Assembly (NCBI GenBank): GCA_900470195.1
Contig: UEIJ01000008.1
Span: 1 to 64,000 of the forward strand
Origin: Hyphomicrobiales bacterium
GTDB taxonomy: Bacteria; Pseudomonadota; Alphaproteobacteria; Rhizobiales; Rhizobiaceae
Length of the DNA: 64,000 bases
Direction: 5' to 3'
The translations under genes and the position numbers were made by a program. Under the pieces are notes generated by a model. It saw only the letters and a list, made by a program, of their open reading frames with translations, searched no databases and had not been told where the DNA came from. Position 1 is the first letter of the stretch. Each line of letters starts with the position of its first letter. Shown here in pieces: positions 36,242 through 46,822 of the stretch.

Positions 36242-36718
36242 TGCCTGTGTGCCTTCGTAGCGGGCAAAGGGCTTCGTCATCTGGCCTTTGAAAAGCAGGA
36301 CCTCGTAGGTGTCGGCTTTGCTGCCCGGCATTTCCATGCCCGGTGACCCCATGGGCATTCCGGGCGCGGTTAGTCCGGTTGCCTGTGGACGTTCAGCCAG
36401 CAACCGCTTGACGGCGCCTGCCGGAACATGGCCCTCGATAACATATCCCTCGACGACCGCCGTGTGGCAGGAGGCGAGATTGGCGCCGACGCCATGCTTC
36501 GCCTTTACAGCGTCCATCGCCTCTTCGACCTTGACCGTTACATTGAAGCCGGCGGCTTTCATATGTTCGGCCCAGCCGTCGCAACAGCTGCAATAAGGGT
36601 CTTTATATATGGTCATTTGCGGAGGGGCGGAAACCGGCTCGGCATGAGCGAAACTCGTAAAGCCGGTAAGGCTTAACAGCCCGCAAACCGCAAAATAATG
36701 TGCAAGACGATGCGCCAT
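36236..36718 (-). CDS. DUF411 periplasmic metal-binding protein
   Basis: A 160-residue protein with a signal peptide (ends near FAHAEP), then the DUF411 thioredoxin-like core: MTIYKDPYCSCCDGWAEH with the CxCC motif, SCHTAVVEGYVIEGHVPA, and the C-terminal TGLTAPGMPMGSPGMEMPG, rich in Met. DUF411 proteins occur beside copper resistance genes, and the Cys/His/Met set fits copper binding. No copper genes are adjacent here. Confidence 0.82.
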   Translation of the reverse strand: MAHRLAHYFAVCGLLSLTGFTSFAHAEPVSAPPQMTIYKDPYCSCCDGWAEHMKAAGFNVTVKVEEAMDAVKAKHGVGANLASCHTAVVEGYVIEGHVPAGAVKRLLAERPQATGLTAPGMPMGSPGMEMPGSKADTYEVLLFKGQMTKPFARYEGTQAL

Positions 36719-37064
36719 AGTCCCTCCAGTCGATTGTTATGGCCGATATCTAGCGTTCATCGGCACACTTCTCAAATGACGAAAGTTTAATGCGGCACGG
36801 CTTTCCACGGCCCGGAAAACCGGCATTTTACGCTGGAGCGGCGCATCGCGGAGAAGGCTCAAGGTCGGCGCAGAGTAAGCAAACATTAAGCCTGAATGGC
36901 CAATTTTGGCGGTAAGTTACTGTTAAGGCTGACTTTTAAGTCGAATTTTATGCATCTCCCCTAAATTCCTCTCAAGACGGTGAGAAACAATACACCGCAT
37001 AAAACAGGACAGAGAGCTGCATCATGGTTTCATGGAATGCGGCTCCGGCAGAGAGGCAAAAGAA
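36719..37064. promoter_or_regulatory. Region ahead of ldtR
   Basis: About 345 bases without a gene, serving the divergent DUF411 and ldtR genes. GACTT-tt-AAGTC (36931-36942) is a short palindrome about 120 bases before the ldtR start and is a candidate operator. Confidence 0.3.
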
Positions 37065-37580
37065 ATGATCAACGCACAGCGCAAGACGGATATATCCGCT
37101 CCGCTCACGACACCGGAAACCGCACTCCGCTCGCTTTATCTGGAAGCCCTCCAGCTGGTCGAGCGGCTGCATCGCCGCCTGCTCGACGTCGTCAAGGATG
37201 AGTTCGACCGCAACGGCCAGAGCGACATCAATGCGACGCAGGCGCTTCTGCTTTTCAACATCGGCAATTCGGAACTGACGGCCGGTGAACTGCGCTCGCG
37301 CGGTTACTATCTCGGCTCCAACGTTTCGTATAATCTGAAGAAGCTGGTGGAGATGGGTTTCATCCATCATCAGCGCTCGCGGGTCGACCGCCGTTCGGTG
37401 CGCGTCAGCCTGACGGACAAGGGCAATGCGATCGCCGATCAGGTGGCCGCGCTCTATGAACGCCATATTTCCTCAATCGAGCAGGTTGGCGGCATTCAGG
37501 TCGATGAGTTCATGGCGATGAACAAGTCGCTGCAGCGTCTCGACCGCTTCTGGAACGACAGCATCGCCTACCGGCTCTGA
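37065..37580 (+). CDS. ldtR: MarR-type regulator LdtR
   Basis: A 171-residue winged-helix regulator: DVVKDEFDRNGQSDINATQALLLFNIGNSELTAGELRSRGYYLGSNVSYNLKKLVEMGFI, then the wing (SRVDRRSVRVSLTDKG). Sequence and position next to an L,D-transpeptidase gene match LdtR, studied in Liberibacter and Sinorhizobium, where it activates ldtP and controls itself in response to osmotic stress and small ligands. GAGAGG 8 bases before the ATG at 37065 sets the start. The regulatory link is inferred from the relatives. Confidence 0.82.
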   Translation: MINAQRKTDISAPLTTPETALRSLYLEALQLVERLHRRLLDVVKDEFDRNGQSDINATQALLLFNIGNSELTAGELRSRGYYLGSNVSYNLKKLVEMGFIHHQRSRVDRRSVRVSLTDKGNAIADQVAALYERHISSIEQVGGIQVDEFMAMNKSLQRLDRFWNDSIAYRL

Positions 37581-37920
37581 TCGCGGCTGGCCGCCGCTGG
37601 CTGGCTGACGGTTTTGTTGCAGAACTGTCACAACAGGCGATCATTGAGAAGAATAAGGCGCTGCGAGTTCCCAATCGTAAGACGCATGGCTTGAAATTCC
37701 GGCCCTGCGACATGATTAAGCCATAAAAAACGACATAAGCGTTTTAAAAAATGGCACGGGCAATATTGTGCCTCTTTCATTCAGGAATGGGCTCGAAAGT
37801 CGAATTTCGGATGAGCGAGCAGTTTTGCATCGCTTTCTGTCCGGATATCGCCTTGCTGAACTATTGCTGATATTCTGGGAAGATCCCGCGCGAGCGGTTA
37901 GCCTTTTGGGACTACGCAAG
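37581..37920. promoter_or_regulatory. Region between ldtR and the L,D-transpeptidase gene
   Basis: About 340 bases without a convincing gene, AT-richer than its surroundings (AAAAAACGACATAAGCG near 37725). It should hold the transpeptidase promoter and LdtR sites. I cannot define the operator. Confidence 0.35.
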
Positions 37921-39222
37921 ATGACCAAGACCGACAGACCAGCCGATGCTTTAAGGATAGATCGCCGCAGTTTCCTGCGCGGCGCGGCGACCGCCGGCCT
38001 TTCCGTAGCCGCTTCCGCCATGGTTTCTTCGGCATACGCCCAACAGGCGCTGACCGATGTTATCGCATCCCCGCGCCGCGGCAACTGGGACGACCAGTTC
38101 GATGCCCGCGCGACAGGTGGCCAGCATGTGGCGACCAACCAGCCGGTTCTGAGCCAGCAGACGGTGGCGAACCTCCAGAACGCAATTGCGCAATATATGG
38201 ATATTGCCGGTCGCGGCGGCTGGCCGAACGTGCCGGGCAATGCGAAACTCCAGATCGGCGCGACCGATCCTGCTGTGCAATATCTGCGCAAGCGCCTGAT
38301 GATTTCCGGCGATCTGCCGCAGGGTGCCGGGCTTTCCAACTCGTTCGACACCTATGTCGATGCCGCCGTGAAGCGCTTCCAGTCCCGTCACGGTCTGCCT
38401 GCCGATGGCGTCATGGGGCAGTTCACCTATGCGGCGATGAATGTGGACGCGAATACGCGCCTCGGACAGCTACAGACCAATCTCCAGCGCCTTTCGCCTC
38501 TCGCGAATGAATCCTTGCAGGAACAGCGTTTCGTGATGGTCAACATTCCGGCCGCGCGCATCGAGGCCGTCGAAGGTGGCAGCGTCGTGCAGCGCCACAC
38601 GGCTGTGGTGGGCAAGATCGACCGCCAGACGCCGCTGCTGACCTCGAAGATTCACGAGGTCATCCTCAATCCTTACTGGACCGCGCCGAAGTCGATCATC
38701 CAGAAGGATATCATTCCGCTCATGCGGAAGGACCCGCAATATCTGGCGAAGAACAAAATTCGCCTTTACGATCAGTCCGGTCAGGAGGTCGCGCCTGAGA
38801 CCGTGGACTGGAATACGGATGATGCGGTCAAGCTGATGTTCCGTCAGGACCCGGGCAAGATCAACGCCATGTCCTCGACCAAGATCAACTTCCACAATCC
38901 GTATGCCGTCTATATGCACGACACGCCGCAGAAGAGCTATTTCAACAAGCTCATGCGCTTCGACTCGTCGGGCTGCGTCCGCGTCCAGAACGTCCGTGAT
39001 CTTGATGTCTGGCTCCTGAAGAACACTGCGGGCTGGGACCGCCAGACCATCGAAAGCACGATCAAGTCGGGCACCAATACGCCGATCCAGCTTGCCGATC
39101 CGGTTCCGCTGCACTTCGTTTATATTTCCGCATGGTCCACCGGCGACGGTGTGGTGCAGTTCCGCGACGACATCTACAAGATGGACGGTGCAACGGCGCT
39201 TGCGCTCGGCACGGACACCTGA
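37921..39222 (+). CDS. ldtP: Tat-exported L,D-transpeptidase (YkuD domain)
   Basis: A 433-residue protein that makes 3-3 peptidoglycan crosslinks or attaches proteins to the wall. A twin-arginine signal (DRRSFLRGAATAG) leads to a cleavage site near SSAYA. A PG_binding_1 domain follows (~residues 110-180, FQSRHGLPADGVMGQFTY), then the YkuD domain with the catalytic HDTPQKSYFNKLMRFDSSGC ending in VRV (His, Ser, Cys, Arg). I use the ATG at 37921, which starts directly before the Tat motif. It is the likely target of LdtR. Confidence 0.9.
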   Translation: MTKTDRPADALRIDRRSFLRGAATAGLSVAASAMVSSAYAQQALTDVIASPRRGNWDDQFDARATGGQHVATNQPVLSQQTVANLQNAIAQYMDIAGRGGWPNVPGNAKLQIGATDPAVQYLRKRLMISGDLPQGAGLSNSFDTYVDAAVKRFQSRHGLPADGVMGQFTYAAMNVDANTRLGQLQTNLQRLSPLANESLQEQRFVMVNIPAARIEAVEGGSVVQRHTAVVGKIDRQTPLLTSKIHEVILNPYWTAPKSIIQKDIIPLMRKDPQYLAKNKIRLYDQSGQEVAPETVDWNTDDAVKLMFRQDPGKINAMSSTKINFHNPYAVYMHDTPQKSYFNKLMRFDSSGCVRVQNVRDLDVWLLKNTAGWDRQTIESTIKSGTNTPIQLADPVPLHFVYISAWSTGDGVVQFRDDIYKMDGATALALGTDT

Positions 39223-39419
39223 TTCTGATCGGATAGAGAAGTTGCAGAAGCCGTCTGGAAGCTTTTCGGGCGGCTTTTTCATTTCCGCTCAATTATCAAA
39301 TCGGTTTGCCGCATTTTGGAATATGCTTTTCGCTTTGCGGCCATTGGCCTTGTGTGCTCAAGTGTGATAATGCGCCTCATCCATATAGCTTTTACCGGCT
39401 AACCCGGAGGGTGTGAAAC

Positions 39420-40739
39420 ATGTCTCAAGCCAACGCCGCCGCCAGGAATGCGTCTTCCGACGCTTTCTTCAATGCAAGCCTCGAGGACATCGATTCCGAG
39501 ATTTTCGGTGCAATCCGCAACGAGCTCGGCCGTCAGCGCCACGAAATCGAACTGATCGCCTCGGAAAACATCGTTTCGCGCGCTGTTCTTGAAGCACAGG
39601 GTTCCATCCTCACCAACAAATATGCCGAAGGCTATCCGGGCAAGCGCTATTACGGCGGCTGCCAGTATGTCGACGTCGTGGAAGAACTGGCCATCGAACG
39701 CGCCAAGAAGCTCTTCGGCGCCGAGTTCGCCAACGTTCAGCCGAATTCCGGCAGCCAGATGAACCAGGCCGTGTTCCTAGCGCTGCTCCAGCCGGGCGAC
39801 ACCTTCATGGGCCTCGACCTGAATTCGGGCGGTCACCTGACTCACGGTTCGCCGGTCAACATGTCCGGCAAGTGGTTCAATGTCGTTTCCTATGGCGTTC
39901 GCAAGGACGACCACCTGCTCGACATGGACGAAGTTGCCCGCCTCGCACGCGAAAACAAGCCGAAGCTCATCCTCGCAGGCGGCACGGCCTATTCGCGTAT
40001 CTGGGACTGGAAGCGCTTCCGCGAGATCGCCGACGAAGTGGGCGCCTATCTCATGGTCGATATGGCGCATATTGCCGGTCTGGTTGCCGGTGGCGTTCAT
40101 CCTTCGCCGGTCCCGCATGCGCATGTCTGCACCACGACAACCCACAAGTCGCTTCGCGGCCCGCGTGGCGGCATGATCCTCACCAACGATGCCGACATCG
40201 CCAAGAAGATCAATTCGGCTGTCTTCCCCGGCCTTCAGGGCGGCCCGCTGATGCATGTCATCGCCGGCAAGGCCGTTGCCTTCGCTGAAGCGCTGAAGCC
40301 GGAATTCAAGCTCTACGCGAAGAACGTCGTCGACAATGCGCGCGCGCTGGCTGAAGAGCTGAAGTCGCATGGCCTCGACATCGTTTCGGGCGGCACCGAT
40401 AACCATCTGATGCTGGTCGATCTGCGTCCGAAGAACGCGACCGGCAAGCGTGCGGAAGCCGCTCTCGGCCGCGCCAACATCACCTGCAACAAGAACGGCA
40501 TTCCGTTCGACCCTGAAAAGCCGTTTGTCACGTCCGGCGTCCGTCTTGGCACGCCTGCCGGCACGACGCGCGGTTTCGGCGTGGCTGAATTCAAGGAAAT
40601 CGGTTCGCTGATCGCCGAAGTTCTCGACGGTCTGAAAGTCGCCAATTCCGACGAAGGCAATGCAGCCGTCGAACAGGCCGTGAAGGAAAAGGTCGTCGCC
40701 CTGACCGACCGCTTCCCGATGTACGGATATCAGGGATAA
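39420..40739 (+). CDS. glyA: Serine hydroxymethyltransferase
   Basis: A 439-residue PLP enzyme converting serine and tetrahydrofolate to glycine and methylene-tetrahydrofolate. Family motifs are [35 protein letters not shown] and the PLP lysine in [23 protein letters not shown] precedes the start. A perfect 14-base terminator follows, so it is monocistronic. Confidence 0.96.
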   Translation: MSQANAAARNASSDAFFNASLEDIDSEIFGAIRNELGRQRHEIELIASENIVSRAVLEAQGSILTNKYAEGYPGKRYYGGCQYVDVVEELAIERAKKLFGAEFANVQPNSGSQMNQAVFLALLQPGDTFMGLDLNSGGHLTHGSPVNMSGKWFNVVSYGVRKDDHLLDMDEVARLARENKPKLILAGGTAYSRIWDWKRFREIADEVGAYLMVDMAHIAGLVAGGVHPSPVPHAHVCTTTTHKSLRGPRGGMILTNDADIAKKINSAVFPGLQGGPLMHVIAGKAVAFAEALKPEFKLYAKNVVDNARALAEELKSHGLDIVSGGTDNHLMLVDLRPKNATGKRAEAALGRANITCNKNGIPFDPEKPFVTSGVRLGTPAGTTRGFGVAEFKEIGSLIAEVLDGLKVANSDEGNAAVEQAVKEKVVALTDRFPMYGYQG

Positions 40740-40760
40740 GCCGGTTCCATGATCGAGATG

Positions 40761-40794
40761 AAACCCCGTTCAACTCTGTTGAACGGGGTTTTTT
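40761..40794 (+). terminator. Terminator of glyA
   Basis: AAACCCCGTTCAAC and GTTGAACGGGGTTT, a perfect 14-base stem with a 3-base loop and a T run. Confidence 0.93.
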
Positions 40795-40959
40795 CATTCT
40801 TGCATCCGGTAGGTGGATTGCCACTAATCGGCTATGATCGACAGGAATCGTTTGCGTGGGATAGCGCTCTTGAGTTTGTATCGGGACCAACCCCACATAT
40901 AGGTGCGTTCCCGCCTTTGCTCGCTGCAAGGGTGCGGCAGTTAAAGTCGAAAGTGTTCC

Positions 40960-41436
40960 ATGCGTTGTCCCTATTGCCAGTCTGAAGATACGCAAGTGAA
41001 GGATTCCCGCCCGGCGGAAGATGGCGCTGTCATTCGCAGGCGTCGCGTCTGCTCGGTCTGCGGCGGGCGTTTCACAACCTTCGAGCGCGTGCAGTTGCGC
41101 GAGCTGATGGTCGTGAAGAAGAGCGGGCGTCGGGTTCCTTTCGATCGCGACAAGCTCACGCGGTCCATCGAGGTGGCGCTGCGCAAGCGCGATGTCGATA
41201 ATGACCGGGTCGAACGGGCCATTTCAGGCATCGTCCGCCAGCTTGAAAGCTCAGGCGAAGCGGAGGTCACGTCCGACGAGATCGGGCGGCTGGCCATGGA
41301 TGCGCTGAAAGGCATCGACGATATCGCCTATATCCGCTTTGCGTCGGTCTATCGCAATTTCAGCAAGGCCGTCGATTTCCACAACGTCATTGACGAGCTG
41401 ACGGTCCCCGAAACCGAGGACGATCTGGACGCTTAA
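40960..41436 (+). CDS. nrdR: Transcriptional repressor NrdR
   Basis: A 158-residue regulator of ribonucleotide reductase genes. Zinc ribbon [22 protein letters not shown] ... [15 protein letters not shown] at the N-terminus and the ATP-cone ([27 protein letters not shown]) after it are complete. It represses nrd genes when dATP is high. It sits 2 bases before ribD, so it opens the riboflavin operon, an arrangement common in alphaproteobacteria. Confidence 0.95.
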   Translation: MRCPYCQSEDTQVKDSRPAEDGAVIRRRRVCSVCGGRFTTFERVQLRELMVVKKSGRRVPFDRDKLTRSIEVALRKRDVDNDRVERAISGIVRQLESSGEAEVTSDEIGRLAMDALKGIDDIAYIRFASVYRNFSKAVDFHNVIDELTVPETEDDLDA

Positions 41437-41438
41437 GC

Positions 41439-42560
41439 ATGAGTGGCAGCAAGTTTCCGCATTCGGACGTGACTTCGGATGATGTTCGCCTCATGGAAGC
41501 GACGATCCGCTACGCGCGGCGTCACAAGGGGCTTACAGGCACCAATCCGTCTGTTGGCACGATCATCGTCAAGGATGGTGTCATCATCGGGCGCGGCGTG
41601 ACCGCTTTGGGCGGCAGGCCCCATGCAGAACCGCAGGCGCTGGCCGATGCGGGAGAAGCCGCGCGCGGCGCGACGGCTTATGTGACGCTGGAGCCATGCG
41701 CCCATCACGGACGCACGCCGCCTTGCGCGGAAACGCTGGTGAGGGCAGGGGTGGCGCGTGTCGTGGTTGCCGCGACCGATCCGGACGAGCGCGTCAGCGG
41801 AAAGGGCTTCGCCATCCTGCGTGAAGCAGGGATAGAGGTCGTTCCGGGCGTTCTCGCTAATCAGGCTGCCGACGATCTGGCGGGCTATTTGAATCGATCT
41901 TCCAGGAAACGCCCGGAAGTGATTCTGAAACTTGCTCTTTCCGCCGATGGCATGATCGGTCGCCGCGGCGAGGGACAGGTTGCCATAACCGGGCCGATTG
42001 CGCGTGCACAGTCTCATATCCTGCGCGCCCAGACCGACGTAATCCTGATCGGCATCGAAACCGCGCTCGCCGATGATCCCGTTTTGAACTGCCGCCTGCC
42101 GGGGCTGGAACAGCGTTCGCCGGTTCGTGTGGTGCTGGATGGTGGATTGCGCCTGCCGCTTTCCTCAAAGCTCGTACAGACCGCCGATGCCCAGCCACTA
42201 TGGATTGCCTGCGGCGAGGAAGCATCGCCGGAACGGCGTTACGAGTTGACGGCTGCCGGTTGCCGCATCCTCGCAACCGAGGCCGATGATTGCCGCATCG
42301 CCTTGCCCGAGTTGATGGACGATCTTGCCGCGCAGGGCATTTCCTCGGTTCTGGTCGAAGGAGGGGCAGGTGTTGCGAAGAGTTTTCTGAAGGAAGGGCT
42401 GGTGGACCGGCTTGCCATCTTCCGTTCGATGGTCGAAATCGGCTCGGAGCACGGGGTTGCCGTCGACGGCCTCGAAACCCATATCGCAGACGAATTCAAA
42501 ATTCTGAGGCAGGCGCGCTATGGCGACGATGCTTATGCGGAATATGTAAGGAAGATTTGA
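41439..42560 (+). CDS. ribD: Bifunctional deaminase/reductase RibD
   Basis: A 373-residue enzyme of two domains. The deaminase (1-~150) has the zinc motif PHAEPQAL and LEPCAHHGRTPPC; the reductase (~155-373) has PEVILKLALSADGMIG and LVEGGAGVAKSFL. It carries out steps two and three of riboflavin synthesis. The stop overlaps the ribE start by one base. Confidence 0.94.
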   Translation: MSGSKFPHSDVTSDDVRLMEATIRYARRHKGLTGTNPSVGTIIVKDGVIIGRGVTALGGRPHAEPQALADAGEAARGATAYVTLEPCAHHGRTPPCAETLVRAGVARVVVAATDPDERVSGKGFAILREAGIEVVPGVLANQAADDLAGYLNRSSRKRPEVILKLALSADGMIGRRGEGQVAITGPIARAQSHILRAQTDVILIGIETALADDPVLNCRLPGLEQRSPVRVVLDGGLRLPLSSKLVQTADAQPLWIACGEEASPERRYELTAAGCRILATEADDCRIALPELMDDLAAQGISSVLVEGGAGVAKSFLKEGLVDRLAIFRSMVEIGSEHGVAVDGLETHIADEFKILRQARYGDDAYAEYVRKI

Positions 42561-43168
42561 TGTTTACAGGCATTGTAACCGATATCGGCAAGGTTGACCG
42601 GATCAAGCCGCTGAATGAAGGCGTCCTTCTGCGTATCGAGACCGCATATGACCCGGAAACGATCGAGCTCGGTGCATCGATTGCCTGTTCCGGCGTTTGC
42701 TTGACGGTCGTGGCGCTGCCGGAAAAAGGCACCAATGCCCGCTGGTTCGAGGTCGAGGCATGGGAGGAGGCGTTGCGCCTCACCACGATTTCCGATTGGC
42801 AGAGCGGACGGAACATCAATCTGGAGCGCTCGCTGAAACTTGGCGACGAAATGGGCGGACACCTCGTTTCCGGCCATGTCGACGGACAGGCCGAAATCAT
42901 CGAGCGCAAGGAAGAGGGCGACGCCGTGCGCTTTACCCTGCGCGCGCCGGAAGAACTGGCTCCATTCATCGCCCAGAAAGGTTCGGTCGCGCTCGACGGG
43001 ACCTCGCTGACGGTCAATGGCGTCAATGGAAACGAGTTCGACGTACTCCTGATCCGCCACTCGCTTGAAGTCACGACCTGGGGCGAGCGGAAAGCGGGCG
43101 ACAAGGTAAATATCGAGATCGACCAGCTGGCACGTTACGCAGCAAGGCTTGCGCAATATCAGAAATAG
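42560..43168 (+). CDS. ribE: Riboflavin synthase alpha chain
   Basis: A 202-residue enzyme of two lumazine-binding repeats: MFTGIVTDIGKVDRI and the second starting GGHLVSGHVDGQAEI. It dismutates two lumazines to riboflavin. The ATG overlaps the ribD stop (TGATG), so translation is coupled. Confidence 0.94.
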   Translation: MFTGIVTDIGKVDRIKPLNEGVLLRIETAYDPETIELGASIACSGVCLTVVALPEKGTNARWFEVEAWEEALRLTTISDWQSGRNINLERSLKLGDEMGGHLVSGHVDGQAEIIERKEEGDAVRFTLRAPEELAPFIAQKGSVALDGTSLTVNGVNGNEFDVLLIRHSLEVTTWGERKAGDKVNIEIDQLARYAARLAQYQK

Positions 43169-43221
43169 GCTTAGAGCCTAGAACTCTAAAGCTGTAACAG
43201 CATTTCCCGATTTTGAGCGTT

Positions 43222-43240
43222 GACCGCAATCGTTGCGGTC
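43222..43240 (+). repeat. Hairpin in the ribE-ribH gap
   Basis: GACCGCAA and TTGCGGTC form an 8-base stem with a TCG loop, 25 bases before the ribH start. There is no T run, so it is not a terminator. It does not fit an FMN riboswitch. Confidence 0.5.
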
Positions 43241-43265
43241 CGCAAAATTTGTCATGGAGTCTCTC

Positions 43266-43727
43266 ATGTCCAAGCACGAGGCGCATGCGCCGCATTTGCT
43301 TATTGTCGAAGCGCGTTTCTACGATGATCTCGCCGACGCACTTCTGGATGGCGCAAAAGCAGCCTTGGATGAGGCAGGGGCGACCTACGATGTCGTGACC
43401 GTGCCCGGCGCTCTCGAAATTCCGGCAACGATTTCCTTCGCACTCGACGGTGAGGAAAATGGCGGGACGGAATATGATGGCTATGTCGCGCTCGGCACGG
43501 TTATCCGTGGCGAAACCTATCATTTCGATATCGTCGCGAATGAATCCTGCCGTGCGCTCACCGATCTTTCGGTCGAGGAAAGCATTGCCATCGGCAACGG
43601 TATTTTGACTGTCGAGAATGAAGAGCAGGCATGGGTCCGCGCCCGCCGCGACGACAAGGACAAGGGCGGTTTTGCCGCCCGTGCCGCGCTGACCATGATC
43701 GACCTGCGTAAGAAGTTCGGAGCCTGA
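43266..43727 (+). CDS. ribH: 6,7-dimethyl-8-ribityllumazine synthase, type I (RibH1)
   Basis: A 153-residue lumazine synthase: [41 protein letters not shown] and [19 protein letters not shown]. In Brucella the copy in the rib-nusB operon is the type I (pentameric) enzyme, while the immunodominant RibH2 is encoded elsewhere. GGAG 6 bases before the ATG at 43266 sets the start. nusB follows after 5 bases. Confidence 0.92.
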   Translation: MSKHEAHAPHLLIVEARFYDDLADALLDGAKAALDEAGATYDVVTVPGALEIPATISFALDGEENGGTEYDGYVALGTVIRGETYHFDIVANESCRALTDLSVEESIAIGNGILTVENEEQAWVRARRDDKDKGGFAARAALTMIDLRKKFGA

Positions 43728-43732
43728 TCATC

Positions 43733-44239
43733 ATGAGCTCTTCTACCGGAGGCCGCCCGACTCCCAATGCTCCGCGCATGGCCAACAAGCGCGGCGTCGC
43801 TCGCCTTGCCGCCGTGCAGGCGCTCTACCAGATGGATGTAGCCGGGACGGGCGTCCTGGAAGTGGTGGCCGAATACGAAGCTTTCCGCCTTGGCAAGGAA
43901 GTCGACGGCACGCAGTATCTTGATGCCGATCCGCAGTGGTTCCGCGCAATCGTCGCCGGTGTGGTCGATGAACAGCTGAAGCTCGATCCGATGATCCACC
44001 AGGCGCTGACGGAAGACTGGCCGCTGTCGCGTCTCGATTCGACGCTGCGCGCCATTCTGCGCGCCGGTGCGTGGGAATTGCAGACACGCAAGGACGTGCC
44101 GACCGCCGTGATCGTGTCTGAATATGTCGATATCGCCAAGGCCTTCTACACGGAAGACGAGCCGAAGCTGGTCAACGCCGTGCTCGATCGTCTGGCATTC
44201 GTTATTCGTGGCGAAAGCCGGGGCGTGAAGCCGCGCTGA
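43733..44239 (+). CDS. nusB: Transcription antitermination factor NusB
   Basis: A 168-residue Nus[40 protein letters not shown] and [29 protein letters not shown]. It binds NusE and boxA RNA in rRNA antitermination. It ends the nrdR-ribDEH-nusB operon at a clear terminator. The ~15 N-terminal residues are Ser/Pro-rich. Confidence 0.94.
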   Translation: MSSSTGGRPTPNAPRMANKRGVARLAAVQALYQMDVAGTGVLEVVAEYEAFRLGKEVDGTQYLDADPQWFRAIVAGVVDEQLKLDPMIHQALTEDWPLSRLDSTLRAILRAGAWELQTRKDVPTAVIVSEYVDIAKAFYTEDEPKLVNAVLDRLAFVIRGESRGVKPR

Positions 44240-44263
44240 CGGTTTCTTTCGATATTGTCGAGC

Positions 44264-44297
44264 AAGAAGGGCTGTGAGAAATCGCAGCCCTTCTTTC
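44264..44297 (+). terminator. Terminator of the nrdR-rib-nusB operon
   Basis: AAGAAGGGCTG and CAGCCCTTCTT form an 11-base stem, followed by TTTC. Confidence 0.85.
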
Positions 44298-44593
44298 ATT
44301 ATAGGCTGGCAAAGAACGACTTGACGTTTGTTAAACCGTTTCGCATGTTGGGTGCGCGGCATTGAGAATGCTGAAATGCAAGGAATCGCGCCAATTGATT
44401 GATTCCAAGGCGTAAGTTCCAGATATGACTGTACCGAAGAAGCCCGGTATATTTTAATTGGCTTCAGGCACTTCCATGCCGCTCAGTCGGGTCCGGGGAG
44501 GGGTTTTCGGGCCTATCTTGCGCATGCGCCTGCCGGCAATCGCGGCTTGCGGTCTGACGGTGGCCAGCGCGAACTCAATGGGAGTTGGCCTTT

Positions 44594-46750
44594 ATGCAAA
44601 TGGGAGTGGCAGTCTTAGTTCTGGTCATTGCCTGCGGTGTGCTTTCCGTTCTTTTCGCCATATGGGCGATCCGTTCGGTTCTTGCAGCCGATCAGGGGAC
44701 GCAGCGCATGCAGGAAATTGCTGAAGCCATCCGCGAGGGTGCCTCAGCCTATCTCACGAGACAATATTCGACGATTGCCATCGTTGGCGTCGTGGTTTTT
44801 CTGGCAGCCTGGTATCTGCTGTCGATCAGTGCGGCAATCGGCTTTCTGATCGGTGCGGTTCTGTCGGGCGTCACCGGCTTTATCGGAATGCACGTTTCCG
44901 TTCGCGCCAATGTGCGCACGGCTCAGGCAGCGTCGCTCAGCCTCGCCGGAGGGCTTGAACTGGCATTCAAGTCCGGTGCGATCACCGGCCTTCTGGTGGC
45001 AGGACTCGCTCTGCTCGGCGTGTCTGTCTATTATTTCATCCTCACTGTCTGGCTTGGCTATTCGCCTTCCGACCGCACCGTTATCGATGCGCTGGTGTCG
45101 CTCGGCTTCGGCGCTTCGCTGATCTCGATCTTTGCGCGTCTTGGCGGCGGCATCTTTACCAAGGGCGCGGATGTCGGCGGCGATCTCGTCGGCAAGGTGG
45201 AAGCGGGTATCCCCGAGGACGACCCGCGCAATCCCGCGACCATTGCAGATAATGTGGGCGACAATGTCGGCGATTGTGCAGGCATGGCGGCCGATCTTTT
45301 CGAAACCTATGCTGTTACCGTGGTTGCGACCATGGTTCTTGGCGCAATCTTCTTCAACGGATCGGACGTTCTGCCGAGTGTCATGCTCTATCCGTTGATG
45401 ATCTGTGGCGCCTGCGTGATTACGTCCATCGTAGGCACCTTCTTCGTCAAGCTCAGCGTCGATGGCTCCATCATGGGCGCGCTCTACAAGGGGCTTATAG
45501 CAACAGGCCTGCTTTCCATCGTCGGCCTTGCTGTCGCCAATACGCTGACCGTCGGCTGGGGCGAGATCGGAACCGTTGCCGGCAAAAGCATCACGGGCAC
45601 CAATCTCTTCATCTGCGGCCTGATCGGCCTGATCGTTACCGGGCTGATTGTCGTAATTACGGAATATTACACCGGCACCAACAAACGCCCGGTCAATTCC
45701 ATCGCGCAAGCCTCGGTGACGGGGCACGGCACGAATGTCATCCAGGGGCTGGCGGTTTCGCTTGAATCGACAGCTCTGCCGGCAATCGTGATCGTCGGCG
45801 GCATCATCTCGACCTACCAGCTTGCGGGCCTGTTCGGCACGGCTATAGCAGTCACCGCCATGCTTGGCATTGCGGGCATGATCGTAGCGCTCGATGCATT
45901 CGGCCCGGTTACCGACAACGCGGGCGGCATTGCGGAAATGGCCGGTCTCGACCCCGAAGTCCGCAAGGCCACTGACGCACTCGATGCGGTTGGCAACACC
46001 ACCAAGGCTGTCACCAAAGGCTACGCCATCGGTTCGGCGGGCTTGGGCGCTCTGGTGCTGTTCGCAGCCTATTCCAACGACCTCGCCTATTTCGCGGCCA
46101 ATGGGCAGACCTATCCGTACTTTGCCGATATGGGGCCTGTCTCCTTCGATCTTTCCAACCCGTATGTCGTGGCGGGCCTGATCTTTGGCGGTTTGATCCC
46201 CTATTTGTTCGGCGGCATGGCGATGACGGCCGTCGGCCGGGCCGGGGGCGCTGTCGTGCAGGAAGTACGACGCCAGTTCCGCGAAAAGCCGGGGATCATG
46301 ACCGGCAAGGAGCGTCCGGACTATGCCCGCGCGGTCGATCTGCTGACCAGGGCCGCCATCCGCGAGATGATCATCCCGTCGCTCCTGCCGGTGCTGGCGC
46401 CGATTGTCGTCTATTTTGGCGTTCTGCTCATTTCGGGCTCCAAGGCTGCGGCCTTTGCGGCACTCGGCGCATCGCTTCTGGGCGTCATCATCAATGGCCT
46501 GTTCGTGGCGATCTCCATGACGTCCGGCGGCGGTGCTTGGGACAATGCCAAGAAGAGCTTCGAGGATGGGTTTACCGACGCCGACGGCGTGAAGCACCTG
46601 AAAGGATCGGAAGCGCACAAGGCGTCCGTGACCGGTGATACGGTCGGAGATCCCTACAAGGACACGGCGGGCCCCGCCGTCAATCCGGCCATCAAGATCA
46701 CCAATATCGTGGCGCTGCTGCTTCTGGCTGTGCTGGCGCATATGGCATGA
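44594..46750 (+). CDS. hppA: K+-independent H+-translocating pyrophosphatase
   Basis: A 718-residue membrane pyrophosphatase with ~16 helices that pumps protons using pyrophosphate. The catalytic loop has [24 protein letters not shown] Asp clusters ([20 protein letters not shown]). The potassium-determining region reads [10 protein letters not shown]: Lys here is the mark of the potassium-independent class (Ala in potassium-dependent enzymes). I start at the ATG at 44594 (GGAG 10 bases upstream) rather than the in-frame TTG at 44585. Confidence 0.94.
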   Translation: MQMGVAVLVLVIACGVLSVLFAIWAIRSVLAADQGTQRMQEIAEAIREGASAYLTRQYSTIAIVGVVVFLAAWYLLSISAAIGFLIGAVLSGVTGFIGMHVSVRANVRTAQAASLSLAGGLELAFKSGAITGLLVAGLALLGVSVYYFILTVWLGYSPSDRTVIDALVSLGFGASLISIFARLGGGIFTKGADVGGDLVGKVEAGIPEDDPRNPATIADNVGDNVGDCAGMAADLFETYAVTVVATMVLGAIFFNGSDVLPSVMLYPLMICGACVITSIVGTFFVKLSVDGSIMGALYKGLIATGLLSIVGLAVANTLTVGWGEIGTVAGKSITGTNLFICGLIGLIVTGLIVVITEYYTGTNKRPVNSIAQASVTGHGTNVIQGLAVSLESTALPAIVIVGGIISTYQLAGLFGTAIAVTAMLGIAGMIVALDAFGPVTDNAGGIAEMAGLDPEVRKATDALDAVGNTTKAVTKGYAIGSAGLGALVLFAAYSNDLAYFAANGQTYPYFADMGPVSFDLSNPYVVAGLIFGGLIPYLFGGMAMTAVGRAGGAVVQEVRRQFREKPGIMTGKERPDYARAVDLLTRAAIREMIIPSLLPVLAPIVVYFGVLLISGSKAAAFAALGASLLGVIINGLFVAISMTSGGGAWDNAKKSFEDGFTDADGVKHLKGSEAHKASVTGDTVGDPYKDTAGPAVNPAIKITNIVALLLLAVLAHMA

Positions 46751-46770
46751 CGGCATGAACGCCGAAAAAG

Positions 46771-46796
46771 AAAACCCGCCGTAAAGGCGGGTTTTT
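46771..46796 (+). terminator. Terminator of hppA
   Basis: AAAACCCGCC and GGCGGGTTTT with a 5-base loop, then T. It also serves the convergent bamE gene on the other strand. Confidence 0.88.
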
Positions 46797-46822
46797 CATT
46801 TTGACAGTCGGTTGTGACCCGA

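Noticed and set aside
43169..43265. Possible FMN riboswitch before ribH
   Set aside because: Only a simple 8-base hairpin is present; the conserved six-helix FMN element is missing.
44744..46756. 670-codon minus-strand frame opposite hppA
   Set aside because: Antisense to a certain membrane protein gene; high Asp, Arg and His content and no domain.
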